DNA from: Amyelois transitella
Lineage: Eukaryota > Arthropoda > Insecta > Lepidoptera > Pyralidae
Direction: 5' to 3'
DNA: 64,000 bases
Assembly: GCF_032362555.1 (NCBI RefSeq)
Contig: NC_083531.1
Coordinates: 3,844,001 to 3,908,000 of the forward strand
The position numbers were made by a program, and so were the translations under genes. The notes under the pieces are model-generated. The model ran no database searches. It was given only the letters and a program-made list of their open reading frames with translations, and was not told the DNA's origin. Positions within the stretch are counted from its first letter, which is position 1. Every line of letters begins with the position of its first letter. Positions 11,601-21,175 of the stretch are shown here, in pieces.

Positions 11601-13960
11601 TAGTAGGTTGCTAGCGCGTCGCCTAAAATTAGTATTCCAAGTTTATTAGCCTATCCCTTAGCCGCCTTCTACAACATCCATGGGAAAGATTTGGGGTAGT
11701 CCTATTCTAAAATGACGGGAACCACACGGCATCAAAATGTTACATTTATGTTTACTTTTAGTACTGTTGTAATACTTAATTTTGTTGAAAAAGAGTTTAA
11801 ATAACACAACTCGATCCAGAACACACACGTCTATAAAACTGACTCGGGCAGTAAATCTTTATTAATCTGTCATTTACGATCTTGGATCCGATTATCGAAA
11901 ACCGAACTATTGTATACGAATTAGTGCGTGAAGTATTCGAATACCTTCCGAGTTACTTTTGAATTTCGAATGCGAAATAAAAAGTAGTTACTTAATTGAG
12001 ACAGATAATAAATTCTATCATTAAGTCATACAGCTGAACGTGGCTTTAAAGGCACTGCGAGGCTGTTGGCTCTGTCTACCCCGTAAAGATTGATATACGT
12101 ATGTATGTATGTCGACAGATAATTCATTTATTTGTTTAGTTATATGGAAGAGAATGATTCCATGTTGTATTTTTTTTAAATAAGACTTTCTTAAATAAAT
12201 TGTACCATTCAGTCAGACACACAGACAGACCAAAAATTAAAAAAAAAATGCTTTCTATTATTGGTTCTGTGTCCCTCTATCCATTTCAGTTAAAAATACT
12301 AAATGTACAGACAAAATATTTTTACTGTTTTATTATACGAGTATGTATAGATTTTCCGTTCCGTTAGAAAGATTTGGCTTATAAACATTTTATAAGCCAA
12401 ATCTTATCGGAACTTCCATTTATCGGAATGTCGACTACAAAATTCATACGACTTGTTTTCGTACACTTTAAATGTAAGAACCGACCCGGAATTATTTCAG
12501 TGCATGATCACCACAGCTTCTCAAAATAAGACTGTTTACCTGTGAACGAATTAACTTGACCGATTTAGATCATGTTATTGTTACAAGACTTATTGCTTGG
12601 AAAATCGTCTTGTGTTTTTCTAAAAATATGTGGTGTGGCATCGGTTGGTATTCAAACTAATGTATAAACTTTGTTCACATAACAGTCATGATAGAGGTAG
12701 GATATATTAATTGGACACCCTTCTTCCTCCTGGCTTTAGTCCCGGTCGCATCCTCACCACTCTGGAGAGGAGCCCGGGGTATGCCTTCGACCATGGATCT
12801 TGGATTAGGTGAGTCATGCTTTTACACGAAGCGACTCCCGTCTGACCTCCGCAACTTTTGGTGGGGAACCAGTTGCTTGAATGTGTAGGTTTCCTCACGA
12901 TGTTTTCCCTCACCGTAAGAGCATCGGTTAGTTTACAAACTAAAGAACATAACTTCGAAAATAGACATTGGTACATGGCCGTAAAGGGATTTGAATCTGT
13001 GCACTTTTGCGAATCACGCATTTTAACCGGGTATCTTACTGATTCGACCATCGACGTCACTCTCTTTACCTGACCTCTTGTTATATACATATTTGAAAAT
13101 GTCATAGCATTCAAAATAATAAAAATAAATAAATAAATATATACGGGACAAATTACACAGTTTGAGTTAGCCTCGAAGTAAGTTCGAGACTTGTGTTTTG
13201 AGATACTAACTCAACGATACTATGTTTTATAATAAATACTTATATAGATAAACATCCAAGACTCAGAACAATCAGAAAAAAGTTCTTTTCTCATCATACC
13301 CTGGCCGGGATTCGAACCCGGGTCCTCCGGTGACACAGCCAAGCGTACTACACCCACTCTCTTTTATTTTCAATACCAATTCGGTTCTAGTTTTGTTTTG
13401 AAAAGAATTAAGTACCTACGAGTATATCTACGCTCAACATTTCAACACGATTTGAAGTGTGATATGTGTTTGGTTAACGTTGAATTTAGCTCCGTTGTTT
13501 TCTTTGGAAGTGCATCAAATAGAAGTATTTCTCAATTCGAACATAAATTACATGACAAAATAACTTTTGTGATGGATGAATGAGTGAAAATATTTTGGTT
13601 ATAATAAAAAGGTGCCGTGTGGTTCCCGGCACCAATACAAAAAAGAATAGGACCATTCCATCTCTTTCCCATGGATGTCGTAAAAGGCGACTAAGGGATA
13701 GGCTTACAAACTTGGGATTCTTTTTTAATGCGATGGGCTATCAACCTGTCACTATTTGAATCTCAATTCTATCATTAAGCCAAACAGCTGAACGTGGCCT
13801 ATAAGTCTGCTCAAGGCTGTTGGCTTTGTCTACCCCGCAAGGGTTATAAACGTTATTATATGTATGTATGTATAAAAAAGAAGCTTCTAACCTCAATTCT
13901 CCAGACTTCTAAACCTGGTTTCTTCCCTGAATTTTGAAATGCAGCATGGACTTCCGGCAT
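1440..13960 (-). CDS. Three-domain gelsolin/CapG/severin-like actin-binding protein, complete (10 coding exons)
   Basis: Exons on the minus strand join as 13960-13892, 9900-9826, 9193-9001, 8319-8204, 6478-6301, 4066-3966, 3162-3046, 2445-2377, 2189-2127 and 1511-1440. They total 1053 nt, giving 350 residues plus stop, and every junction has GT/AG and consistent phase. The start [16 protein letters not shown].. leads into LEVWRIE and DFEPVPVPK, the usual opening of a first gelsolin repeat. Repeat 1 spans about residues 15-125 ([23 protein letters not shown]), repeat 2 about 135-235 ([24 protein letters not shown]) and repeat 3 about 250-348 ([19 protein letters not shown]). The acidic stretch EGGDDE near 239-244 links repeats 2 and 3. 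A length near 350 fits the three-repeat CapG/severin/fragmin class, not the six-repeat gelsolins. Members cap, and some sever, actin filaments under Ca2+ and phosphoinositide control in the cytoplasm. No signal peptide is visible. Whether it severs or only caps cannot be read from sequence. Confidence 0.93.
1840..2075 (-). repeat. Family A copy
   Basis: Nearly full length but with the CATA tail lost. Confidence 0.85.
2127..2189 (-). CDS. Gelsolin-like exon 9
   Basis: A 63-nt exon encoding [21 protein letters not shown], a helix following the repeat 3 core. Donor GTAAGA. Confidence 0.9.
2377..2445 (-). CDS. Gelsolin-like exon 8
   Basis: Encodes [20 protein letters not shown] (and NEK), the most recognisable piece of repeat 3. 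Confidence 0.95.
2567..2690. repeat. AT dinucleotide repeat inside an inverted repeat
   Basis: CTCATGGTATCTCATAT and ATATTGAGATACCATGAG flank two (AT)n blocks. Confidence 0.8.
2888..3020 (+). mobile_element. RTE LINE 3' end, decayed
   Basis: Recognisable from GCATGGAAAGAGTAATGAGTG to TGTCTACCCC. Confidence 0.6.
3046..3162 (-). CDS. Gelsolin-like exon 7
   Basis: Encodes residues 245-283, [16 protein letters not shown] to QDQLNSQ, the start of repeat 3. Phase 0 at both ends. Confidence 0.93.
3309..3414 (-). repeat. Family A copy, tail half
   Basis: Only the CATA tail to the AAGCCAAATAGC region remains. Confidence 0.8.
3771..3955 (+). repeat. Family A copy, 5' truncated
   Basis: Ends 10 bp from the gelsolin-like exon 6 boundary, so it supplies part of that intron's splice environment. 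Confidence 0.8.
3966..4066 (-). CDS. Gelsolin-like exon 6
   Basis: Encodes residues 211-244, (D)[19 protein letters not shown] to GGDDE, the acidic linker before repeat 3. The 3'-side splice region abuts a family A repeat that ends at 3955. Confidence 0.92.
4092..4528. mobile_element. Three tRNA-headed SINE pieces in opposed orientation
   Basis: This entry defines the SINE: a tRNA-like head with GGCGCAGCGGTAGT (A box) and GGTTCGAATCC (B box), and a tail with TTGAGTTAGTATCTCGTAAC and ATTTGTCCCGTATAT. A minus tail (4092-4210) meets a plus copy (4211-4400), followed by a minus head (4437-4528). Confidence 0.85.
4559..4793 (-). mobile_element. Family B Helitron-like element
   Basis: Both ends present; internal deletion of the TTATTCATCCTTGAGGGC part. 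Confidence 0.8.
4939..5020 (-). repeat. Family A copy, head only
   Basis: About 80 bp of the head end. Confidence 0.75.
5043..5293 (+). mobile_element. Family B remnants
   Basis: A heavily deleted copy (5043-5153) and a second 3' end (about 5248-5293). Confidence 0.7.
5581..5822 (+). repeat. Family A copy
   Basis: Full head; its tail is replaced by the SINE that starts at 5829. Confidence 0.85.
5829..6067 (+). mobile_element. tRNA-headed SINE, full length
   Basis: Starts CGGCCTCTGTGGCGCAGCGG and ends in a TATT-rich tail. Confidence 0.88.
6069..6276 (-). mobile_element. Family C element
   Basis: Both ends present; abuts the SINE that ends near 6067. Confidence 0.8.
6301..6478 (-). CDS. Gelsolin-like exon 5
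   Basis: Encodes residues 152-210, [17 protein letters not shown] to GNVEII, the core of repeat 2. Ends in phase 1 with donor GTGAGT. Confidence 0.95.
6563..6747 (+). repeat. Family A copy, 5' truncated
   Basis: Ends in five TATG units. Confidence 0.8.
7167..7421 (-). repeat. Family A copy
   Basis: Full length with CATA tail. Confidence 0.85.
7622..7672 (-). pseudogene. Decayed exon 4 end, copy 1
   Basis: Matches the last 45 coding bases of the exon ending at 8204 with about eight differences; donor GTGAGG retained; frame broken by TAG. Confidence 0.75.
7775..7825 (-). pseudogene. Decayed exon 4 end, copy 2
   Basis: Shares the TAG of copy 1, so both derive from one earlier duplicate. Donor CAGGTGAGG is intact. 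Confidence 0.75.
7912..8135 (-). mobile_element. tRNA-headed SINE, full length
   Basis: Inserted in the third unit of the gelsolin-like intron tandem duplication, so it is younger than that duplication. Confidence 0.88.
8204..8319 (-). CDS. Gelsolin-like exon 4
   Basis: Encodes residues 113-151, [16 protein letters not shown] to RNVRVRQ. Decayed copies of its 3' end lie downstream in the next intron, at 7775-7825 and 7622-7672. Confidence 0.93.
8608..8835 (+). repeat. Family A copy
   Basis: Internal deletion after TCTCAATT; lies between gelsolin-like exons 3 and 4. Confidence 0.8.
8843..9020. repeat. 30-bp direct duplication spanning the gelsolin-like exon 3 donor
   Basis: The same 30 bases occur at 8843-8872 and 8991-9020, flanking an AT-rich insert that carries two opposed SINE tail fragments (GGGACAAAT and ATTTGTCCC). 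Confidence 0.8.
9001..9193 (-). CDS. Gelsolin-like exon 3
   Basis: Encodes residues 49-112, including [11 protein letters not shown] and [12 protein letters not shown], and ends in phase 1. The last 20 exon bases plus 10 intron bases are duplicated at 8843-8872 beyond a small insertion, giving two candidate donors. Confidence 0.93.
9343..9462 (-). mobile_element. RTE LINE 3' end
   Basis: CACGCCTCTTTCCCGGAGAG to CATGCAAACTCGGCGG. Confidence 0.8.
9826..9900 (-). CDS. Gelsolin-like exon 2
   Basis: Encodes [13 protein letters not shown] to SYIVLN (residues 24-48). Both ends are phase 0; donor GTAAGT. Confidence 0.93.
9978..10209 (+). repeat. Family A copy
   Basis: Lacks the ATCATTAAGCC segment; a Helitron follows from 10213. 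Confidence 0.8.
10213..10480 (+). mobile_element. Family B element, terminal CTAG lost
   Basis: Intact start; ends GTCGCGGG then unrelated DNA. Confidence 0.8.
10508..10925 (+). repeat. Two family A copies in tandem
   Basis: A decayed copy (10508-10660) is followed by a fuller one (10673-10925). Confidence 0.75.
11125..11364 (-). mobile_element. Family B element carrying a nested family A head
   Basis: The two ends are recognisable; the middle is replaced. Confidence 0.7.
11252..11350 (-). repeat. Family A head nested in a Helitron
   Basis: Interrupts the Helitron whose two ends are at 11125 and 11364. Confidence 0.7.
11473..11730 (-). repeat. Family A copy, diverged
   Basis: Many substitutions; an older copy. 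Confidence 0.75.
12012..12113 (+). repeat. Family A copy, tail half
   Basis: From TCTATCATTAAG to the TATG tail. Confidence 0.75.
12355..12416. repeat. Inverted repeat
   Basis: AGATTTGGCTTATA (12370-12383) pairs with TATAAGCCAAATCT (12391-12404); the outer GTTCCG/CGGAAC also pair. Confidence 0.85.
12716..13075 (-). repeat. Interspersed repeat (family D) followed by a second SINE-like repeat
   Basis: CTCTGGAGAGGAGCCCGGGG to CGACTCCCGTCTGACCTCCG defines family D. The part from TTCCTCACGATGTTTTCCCT is a second common lepidopteran repeat. Other family D pieces: 1690-1800, 32865-32945, 33690-33765, 41570-41725, 48010-48145, 51340-51450, 53260-53330, 62258-62395. Confidence 0.65.
13135..13355 (-). 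mobile_element. tRNA-headed SINE
   Basis: Tail to B box intact; the head is cut after AAGCGTACTAC. Confidence 0.85.
13611..13873 (+). repeat. Family A copy
   Basis: Full length; ends about 20 bp from the gelsolin-like exon 1 donor. Confidence 0.85.
13892..13960 (-). CDS. Gelsolin-like exon 1 (coding part)
   Basis: The ATG lies one base inside the exon (acceptor TTTTCAG at 13962-13963), so a non-coding exon must lie further upstream. It encodes residues 1-23 and ends ..EVWRIE before donor GTTAGA. Confidence 0.9.
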
Positions 13961-14140
13961 TCTGAAAAGATAGAATTGAATCTTCATTTTTTACCGCCTT
14001 CAAAAAAAGGGTGGAACTCGGTTCGAACTGAACCGGTTTTGATACGGTTTACAGGAAAAATAGGAAAGTGTTTGTCACAACAATAAGGAGAAGTTTTTAA
14101 AATGTTAACCGACAACAAAACAGGATGACATCGATTAGAG

Positions 14141-14325
14141 CTAATAAATAAAAATTAAAAAATTTAAATTATGCGGAGTTTAATAAATAAAAATTAAAAA
14201 ATTTAAATTATGTAGAGAATTATAATTAAAAATTAAAAAAATTAAATTATGTAGAGTTTAATAAATAAAAATTACAAAATTTAAATTATGTACAGTTTAA
14301 TAAATAAAAATTTAAATTATTTTAT
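14141..14325. repeat. Short AT-rich tandem repeat
   Basis: About four and a half units of roughly 39 bp based on TTAATAAATAAAAATTAAAA and AATTTAAATTATGTAGAG. Confidence 0.85.
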
Positions 14326-14374
14326 CACTACATCAGTGTAGGATACGCTACTCGTACTGGCTAACAATAATCAA

Positions 14375-14597
14375 CATACATACATACATATCGTCACGGC
14401 TATGTCCCTTGCGGGATAGACAGAGCCAACAGTCTTGAAAAGACTGAATGGCCACGTTCAGCTATTTGGCTTAATGATAAAATTGAGATTCAAATAGTGA
14501 CAGGTTGCTAGCCCATCGCCTTAAAAAAGAATCCCAAGTTTGTAAGCCTTGGAGTGGTCCTATTCTTTTTTGTATTGGTGCCGGGAACCACACGGCA
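14375..14597 (-). repeat. Family A copy with internal deletion
   Basis: Tail and head present; the CGCCTTTTACGACATCC segment is missing. Confidence 0.8.
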
Positions 14598-14713
14598 ATA
14601 AACAATGCACACAGAATACATCATCATACAGATTATGGCATCACAATATTCGTATACCTACATCACATGACCATCCTATTATGCGTGTTTAAATAAACAA
14701 GATACATATACAA

Positions 14714-15088
14714 GTTCCGTGTGGTTCCGGCACCAATAAAGCAAAAGAATAGGACCACTCCATCTTTTTCCCATGGATTTTGTAAAAGGCGACTAAGGGA
14801 TAGGCTTATTGTTACGAACTCCTTAGAGTGTTCCGAACTCCTTTATAGAGGACAAACATTTTGTAATTTAAAATAAGGAAAAAAAATATTTTCATTATTT
14901 TCAGCATATTTCCTATACTTATAAACTTGGGAACTCTTCTTTAAGGCGATGTGCTAGCAACCTGTCACAATTTGAATCTCAATTCCATCATAAAGCCAAA
15001 CAGCTGAGCGTGGCCTATCAGTCTTTTCAAGACTATTGGCTCTGTCACCCCGCAAGGGATATAGACGTGACCATATGTATGTATGTAT
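14714..15088 (+). repeat. Family A copy split by a 109-bp insertion
   Basis: The insertion at 14819-14927 is flanked by CTTA on both sides. Confidence 0.8.
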
Positions 15089-15180
15089 AAAAATCATGGC
15101 AACCGTTGCTATGGCGTATACCAAGAAGGTTGGCTACAATGACCATCCTTATTCTGCGTGTTTGAATAAACAAGGGTAAT

Positions 15181-15470
15181 ATTTATCTGCGGTTGACTGT
15201 ACATACATACATACATATAATCACGCCTATATCCCTTGCGGGGTAGACAGAGCCAACAGTCTTGAAAAGACTGATAGGCCACGCATTACGTTTTAAATAA
15301 ACAAGTGTAATATTTATCTGCGGTTGACTGTACATACATACATACATATAATCACGCCTATATCCCTTGCGGGGTAGTCAGAGCCAACAGTCTTGAAAAG
15401 ACTGATAGGCCACGCATTACGTGTTAAATAAACAAGTGTAACATTTATCTGCGGTTGACTGTACATCGGC
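15181..15470 (-). repeat. 131-bp tandem repeat containing family A tails
   Basis: ATTTATCTGCGGTTGACTGT recurs at 15181, 15312 and, with a small change, about 15443. The first two units each carry a truncated family A copy. Confidence 0.85.
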
Positions 15471-15762
15471 GTGAAATTGCGTAACCGTAAATCCGCATTG
15501 CCTTCACGGTTTTAGTGATGTTATGTTAGTCATCGTTCAGGCAATTCAGGTTTCAGTACTTTTATACATATAGGTACCTACATTGCATTACTACACGCCT
15601 GTATTTGTAGGTATCTATGCTTTAAACAGCAAGACATAGCGAATTGGTATTATTATTTAACAACTGTATCTTTGTACCTATGTTTGACAAATAAACTGAT
15701 TGATTGATTGTTCCCACGGGGGTGGACTGGAGTAGAGGCAATGATTTCATATCAAAATAATA

Positions 15763-15964
15763 ATCCTACTAATATTATAAATGCGAAAGTTTGTGAGAAT
15801 GTCAGGATGATTGTTACGTTTGTTACTCTTTCACACAAAAACTACTGAACGATGAAATTTGGTATGTAAGTAGCTGAAGACCCAGTATAACATATAGGCT
15901 ACTTTTTATCCCAGAGTTCCCGCGGGATTGATAGGGTTTCCATGCGGACGAAGTCGCGGGCGGC
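15763..15964 (+). mobile_element. Family C element, CTAG end replaced
   Basis: Its end runs into a perfect 30-bp palindrome. Confidence 0.8.
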
Positions 15965-15990
15965 TTTCTTATTATATAATAAGAAAGCCG
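15961..15990. repeat. Perfect 30-bp palindrome
   Basis: CGGCTTTCTTATTAT followed directly by its reverse complement, at the junction of a family C element and a family A element. Confidence 0.95.
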
Positions 15991-16255
15991 TGTGCCGTGT
16001 GGTTTCCGGCGCTAATATTAAAAAAGAATAAAACCCTCTCCATCTCGTTCCCATGGCTATCGTAAAAGGCGCCTCAAGGATAGGCTTATGAACTTGGGAT
16101 TCTTCTTTTAGGCGATGGGCTAGCAACTTGTCACTATTTGAATCTCAATTCTATCACTAAGCCAAACAGCTGAGCGTGGCCTATCAGTCTTTTCAAGACT
16201 GTTGGCTCTGTCTACCCCGCAAGGGATATAGACGTGGACTGTATGTAGGTATATA
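15991..16255 (+). repeat. Family A copy
   Basis: Near full length; starts at the edge of a perfect 30-bp palindrome. Confidence 0.8.
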
Positions 16256-16526
16256 TCTAAGTAGCTGTACTTATTTCTACAACTGTAGGTATGGTGTGTT
16301 TGTAATACTTCAGTTTACAAGAGTGCCACTTCAGAAACGGCGCATTGCTATTATGCTGCAATTAATATCTTTAATATCACTAATCATGAGACAAGGTCTC
16401 TCTCACCGTGGTCATCATTCAAGCTGAATTCTACGATTTTCAATAAGCAGGTAATAACTAGGTGTGGAGTCAGGCTATAATCTGAATAATTATGTAATAT
16501 CAGGTCAGAGACTAGCTCCAAATGCA

Positions 16527-16670
16527 TACATACGTATAGTCACGTCTATATCCCTTGCGGGGTAGACAGAGCCAACAGTTTTGAAAATACTAATGGCCAC
16601 GTTCGGCTGTTTGGCATTGAAATCCAAATAGTGACAGGTTGCTTGTTCATTGACAAAAAAAAGAATCACA
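16527..16670 (-). repeat. Family A copy, truncated
   Basis: Tail half, abutting a LINE 3' end at 16690. Confidence 0.75.
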
Positions 16671-16689
16671 AGTTCATAACAGTAACAGC

Positions 16690-16760
16690 ACAAAACAAAC
16701 AGAGCTTGTAGGTACAAAGGCGGACTTATCGCTAATGCAATCTCTTCCAGTCAATTTTTT
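16690..16760 (-). mobile_element. Same non-LTR 3' end, short
   Basis: GGTACAAAGGCGGACTTATC present. Confidence 0.65.
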
Positions 16761-17092
16761 TTTGATTTGACTGTACCTATTTTGATGAATTCGGGGATGG
16801 CATGAGCGTGATGAATGTAGTTGAAGCAAAAGATGAATTTATTATGCTTATGTAGGGCCATGACACATGTAGGTATGATTTTATGTAAGTAGGTACATGT
16901 AGGTAGGTATATAGCCTCTTTTTTACAAAATTTCTAAATTGAATTGCTCGGGTTTAGTATTTAATGACACAATAGCCATAGTTCTAGTCAAGATAGCAAT
17001 TGCCTTGAAAAGTTGACACTATTTTTCCAACCGGCAATTTTATCACAAAATCAACAAGGATAACTAGAACAATTACAAAAAATTCAACTTAC

Positions 17093-17240
17093 TTTTACTA
17101 TTTTTCCTTCAAATGTCCAATTAAAACTATTAATATAAGGAATTATAACTGTAAATAGTAAATTGGTAGAATAATTTCAATAACTTTCACGAAATTTTCG
17201 CCGCGAATTTTGGCGGGAAACGACGAAAAACGCGCGTCTA
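17093..17240 (-). other. Possible non-coding first exon/promoter of the gelsolin-like gene
   Basis: On the minus strand a strong donor GTAAGTTG follows an exon-like stretch ending at 17093, and the DNA just upstream (about 17200-17290) is locally GC-richer and free of repeats. Exon 1 of the gelsolin-like gene needs an upstream non-coding exon, and this is the best nearby candidate. This is inference; a different distal exon is possible. Confidence 0.3.
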
Positions 17241-17844
17241 TCCCCTCCGAAGTCTGAAAGAGTACTAAATTGCTAAACTAAAATGGCAGCCGCTAATGAC
17301 CAACGAGACTATTTCACCATTGTTTTTTTAATGCACATGAAAATGTTGACGCGCATCCATTTAATTAATTAGTTAAAAAAGTAAAACGTATTCGTTATTT
17401 CCTACGTAATTATTTATTTGATTTTTTTAAACGAACGGTTCTTAATGAGTTCAATCATTATTATTTGAAATAATAGCATTGATAACAAATCCAATTTTAA
17501 TCGCGTACAAAAGTTGGTATGCTAAAAACAAAATTGAAGTAAAAATTTATGAGGTAGATAGGTAGGGGAAAATATATACAGGACAATATGAACAACAGTC
17601 TCGATTCTTATGATTCGTACCTAGACTGAAATAGAACTGAAAAAGAATAGTCACTGCGGAAACAACTCTTTTGACAATATTTTCGTTCTACCAGAATACC
17701 AATGTACACCTGCGACTCCGCCCGCGTAGTACGAAAAATCCCATAGATTCCTTTCCCGGGATTCATTTTTCCTTTTTCGGGAATGAATTTCAGAAAATCC
17801 TCTGTTAACACAACTAGACTTCAACTAGGAACCTACATGACAAA

Positions 17845-18018
17845 TTTCCTTTTATGACATCCATGAGAAAGAGATGGAGTGGTCCTATTCTTTTTTGTAA
17901 TGGTGCCGAGAACCACACGGCACCAATTATTTAGTTTAACATACCTACATATAATCACGTCGATATCCCTTGCGGGGTAGACAGAGCCAACAGTCTTGAA
18001 AAGACCGATATGCCAATT
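17845..18018 (-). repeat. Two family A fragments
   Basis: A head fragment (17845-17925) then a tail fragment (17941-18018). Confidence 0.75.
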
Positions 18019-18219
18019 TTTAATTAAATAAACGTTTTAAACATGTTTCCTAACAATACAACAAGTGAACAGATTTTCTCAGAAATGTGGCATAATTACG
18101 AGTAGTTGCCAATCGCGTGAGTCATGTTTATGCACGGCTATTTCGGACTGGACTGTCAACGATGTGAAACTGAATATAAAACTATTATCATACCAGCTTC
18201 TATCCGTACTTTCGCCCGC

Positions 18220-18440
18220 GTGAATTTAACGCTATATCTATACAAAAAGCGTTGAATTTAACGTCATATATAAAGAGCGTTGCATTTAACGTCATCTACA
18301 AAAAAGCGTTGAATTTACCTAACATCATCTGAAAAAGCGTTGAATTTAACGCCATCTTCAAAAAACGTTAAATTTAACGTCATCAACAAATAACAACGAA
18401 TTAAACTCCATCTATAAAAAGGGACAAATATAGCGCTACC
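18220..18440. repeat. Degenerate tandem repeat, about 32-36 bp
   Basis: Six or more units of AAAAAGCGTTGAATTTAACG plus YCATCT, following a CTTTCGCCCGCGTGAATTTA start that resembles a Helitron end. Confidence 0.85.
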
Positions 18441-18557
18441 TGCAAAAAAATTAGGTTTTTCGCAAATGCCACGGGTACTGTAGTTTTTACTGGGATGAAA
18501 GGTATCCTATGTCCTTCTTCAGATTCTTAAATATACCTATTTACAACTGATTTTCAA

Positions 18558-18803
18558 TTGGCCGGGAACCACACGACACACAAAGAATAATAGGACCATT
18601 CCATCTGTCACCCTTAAATGTCATAAAAGGTGACCAAGGGATAGGCTTATAAACTTGGGATTCTCCTTTTAGGCGATGTGCTAATAACCTGTCACTATTT
18701 GAATCTCAATTATATCAGCTGAACGTGGCCTATCGGTCTTTTCAAGACTGTTTACTCTGTCTACCCAGCAAGGGTTATTGATGTGATGATATGTATGTAT
18801 GTA
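18558..18803 (+). repeat. Family A copy
   Basis: Full length but diverged. Confidence 0.8.
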
Positions 18804-18819
18804 CGTTTTTATGAATTGT

Positions 18820-21170
18820 ACCTAAATGTTATATTCATATCCTGACATTGAAATGGGTTGGGTAGGTCTAGACGCCTTTGAGATTCTAGTTTCAAGGTAA
18901 CTATGCACCATTTTTATTAAAAAAAAAAAACTGGTTTATCCTACTTATAATGAACAAAAAACCAATAAATTTTGTGGAATCTTTTGTTCTACACACTTCG
19001 TAACAAGAGGCTCTTATTACACAAACTAGGTTTTGTTTTTGTGTTTGTTAAGCAATTTACTTAGCCAATTTATTTAAAAAAAATTAACATATAATTTAAT
19101 TTTTTATCTTTATTCATTTATCAAAAGTTCTGAAGATGACATATTGTAGAATTCGAAGAAATTCTTAAAATGTTACATAATTATATATTATAGGCATAGT
19201 AATATTAAACCTCACATCCATATATCTTACGGGGTAGATAGAGCCAATGAAAAAAGGCTCGATAGCCACGTTAAATGGGAATGTTCATTAATTTATTCTT
19301 ATTACCTACTTATGTCTTGAAAAATTGTGAAGTGCAGATGAAAATTAAAAAAAATAAAAACCATTTGACACCTGCCGGAAGCGAGATTGCATAGACAACA
19401 TATTTTTTTTTCTATTTTATTTATTCAGACCATATGCAGTGTTGATCCCGACCTGTCTCAACATTTACAATTTCTCATTATACAAGTCCACAAGGTCGCT
19501 GTGAATAATAAAAAGACATCCGGTAGCGTCATTGCAAATTGATTTATTCATGGGCCATGTTGCAAACATGATTTAATTTTATTTATTTTTTTCTAACCTT
19601 AAAATTTTTTTACGACGTTAACGCGGTGTAATGTGTTCGTTTGAATTCAATTTAGTGTCGCATAAAATTTATCTACACTAAATGTGCAGGCTACACTGTG
19701 CCGTGTGGTTCCCGGTACGTTAGAACAGGGCCACTCTTTCTTACCCATGAATGTCGTAAAGCCAACTAAGGGAAAAGGCGCATATTCATCCACCACAATC
19801 TTCTATGCTTATCTGGTAGCAAAGATAAAATATATATTGTGTGTGAACTATTTCCTTGATGTTTTGTGCCGTGTGGTTCTCGGCATCAATGAAAAAAATT
19901 ATCTCTCTCTCTAACTCTTTCCCAACTGTCGTCAAGGGCGATATAGTAAAAGGCGATTAAAGGATAGGCTTATTAAAATTAAAAAATAAAAAAAAAATTA
20001 AAAAAAAAATGTTTTAAAAAATAAGTATTTAAAACTTATCGCTCCCGCTACAGCCTCTTTACTATCCAGGGTTAAATACTTACTTACTTACTTAATTTTA
20101 TTCTAAGATAAAAAAAAAACTGCACAAAATATCACAACAAATATTGACTCCAAAGTGAACGGACATTTTTTATACACAGTAAACATAGGGTCATTTTATA
20201 TCACCGACTCTTTCCTATTTTACATTGTTTTTTTATCAGTTATTATATTTGTAAGACAAAGACGGCGATACACAATATCCTTATTGGACCACATCATCGA
20301 CGTGTTGTTTCAAATATAAAGTATGTTTCATTCGACTTTAAAAACTGATTAAGTTACATATATTTAAATAAACTGCATGATTTTATAAATCAAACCCCGC
20401 CCAAATTAACATACAGAATGCTTATGCTACAGCGTATAGTCAAAAGCGTTTTATGTTAAAAATATATTAATAATTATTCTTATTCAAATAAACTTCATAA
20501 AAATTGTACCTGCCAAAAATGAATTAACAACAAAAAAAAAATCGAACATACATATATAGAAGAGATCTGATAATAAATGCTAATAATTATGATTTAAACT
20601 GCTCCACAGTGGCAGTCTCTAAAGTAATAACAATTCGATTGTAACACATAATTTATGAAACCTTTTTCTTTATCTTTATTAATCCAAAAAAAAAAACGGG
20701 TCAATTTACACTTTTCATTTCACCCTGTTACGCAATTTAAAACTATTTAAACTATTTATAATATCAATACCTAGTCAAAATTTTCGTACACCAGAACAAC
20801 TAAAACAACAAGCCTAAGTCCAAGAAGGAAATTACAATATTGTTTGTTTTGATATGAATCGTATTTTGTATCTTGCATATATAATAACACGTTGTATTCT
20901 ACGTAATGTATAAAAAATAATGTGTGGTTAGGAAGGTAGGTATGTTTTTAAGTGTATTCACACACATATATAAATTATTAGAATAATCATTTCTACTTGC
21001 CAAATAACATTGCAAAAAATAGCATTTTGGTTTACTATTGGCCCCACACTAGGCAAGAATGCCTGTCCTGTGGCAGCCGTTATTGCTTAACAAACATTGA
21101 AAAATAAATCAGACTACCGGCAATAAAAATTTAAATTAATAATAAAAAGAGGAAACATAAAAACATAAAA
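18820..21170. other. AT-rich intergenic DNA
   Basis: Outside the family A fragments I see no coding sequence, only A/T runs. The stretch from 20100 to 21050 seems single copy. Confidence 0.6.
19697..19975 (+). repeat. Two family A heads
   Basis: Heads at 19697-19780 and 19866-19975 are separated by unrelated AT-rich DNA. Confidence 0.7.
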
Positions 21171-21175
21171 TAAGT

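Noticed and set aside
12707..13114. 135-codon minus-strand frame
   Set aside because: Its translation comes from family D and a second SINE-like repeat; the peptide TGVASCKS recurs wherever family D occurs.
14141..14325. CRISPR-like spaced repeats
   Set aside because: Units are contiguous, AT-only and degenerate, in a eukaryotic intergenic setting.
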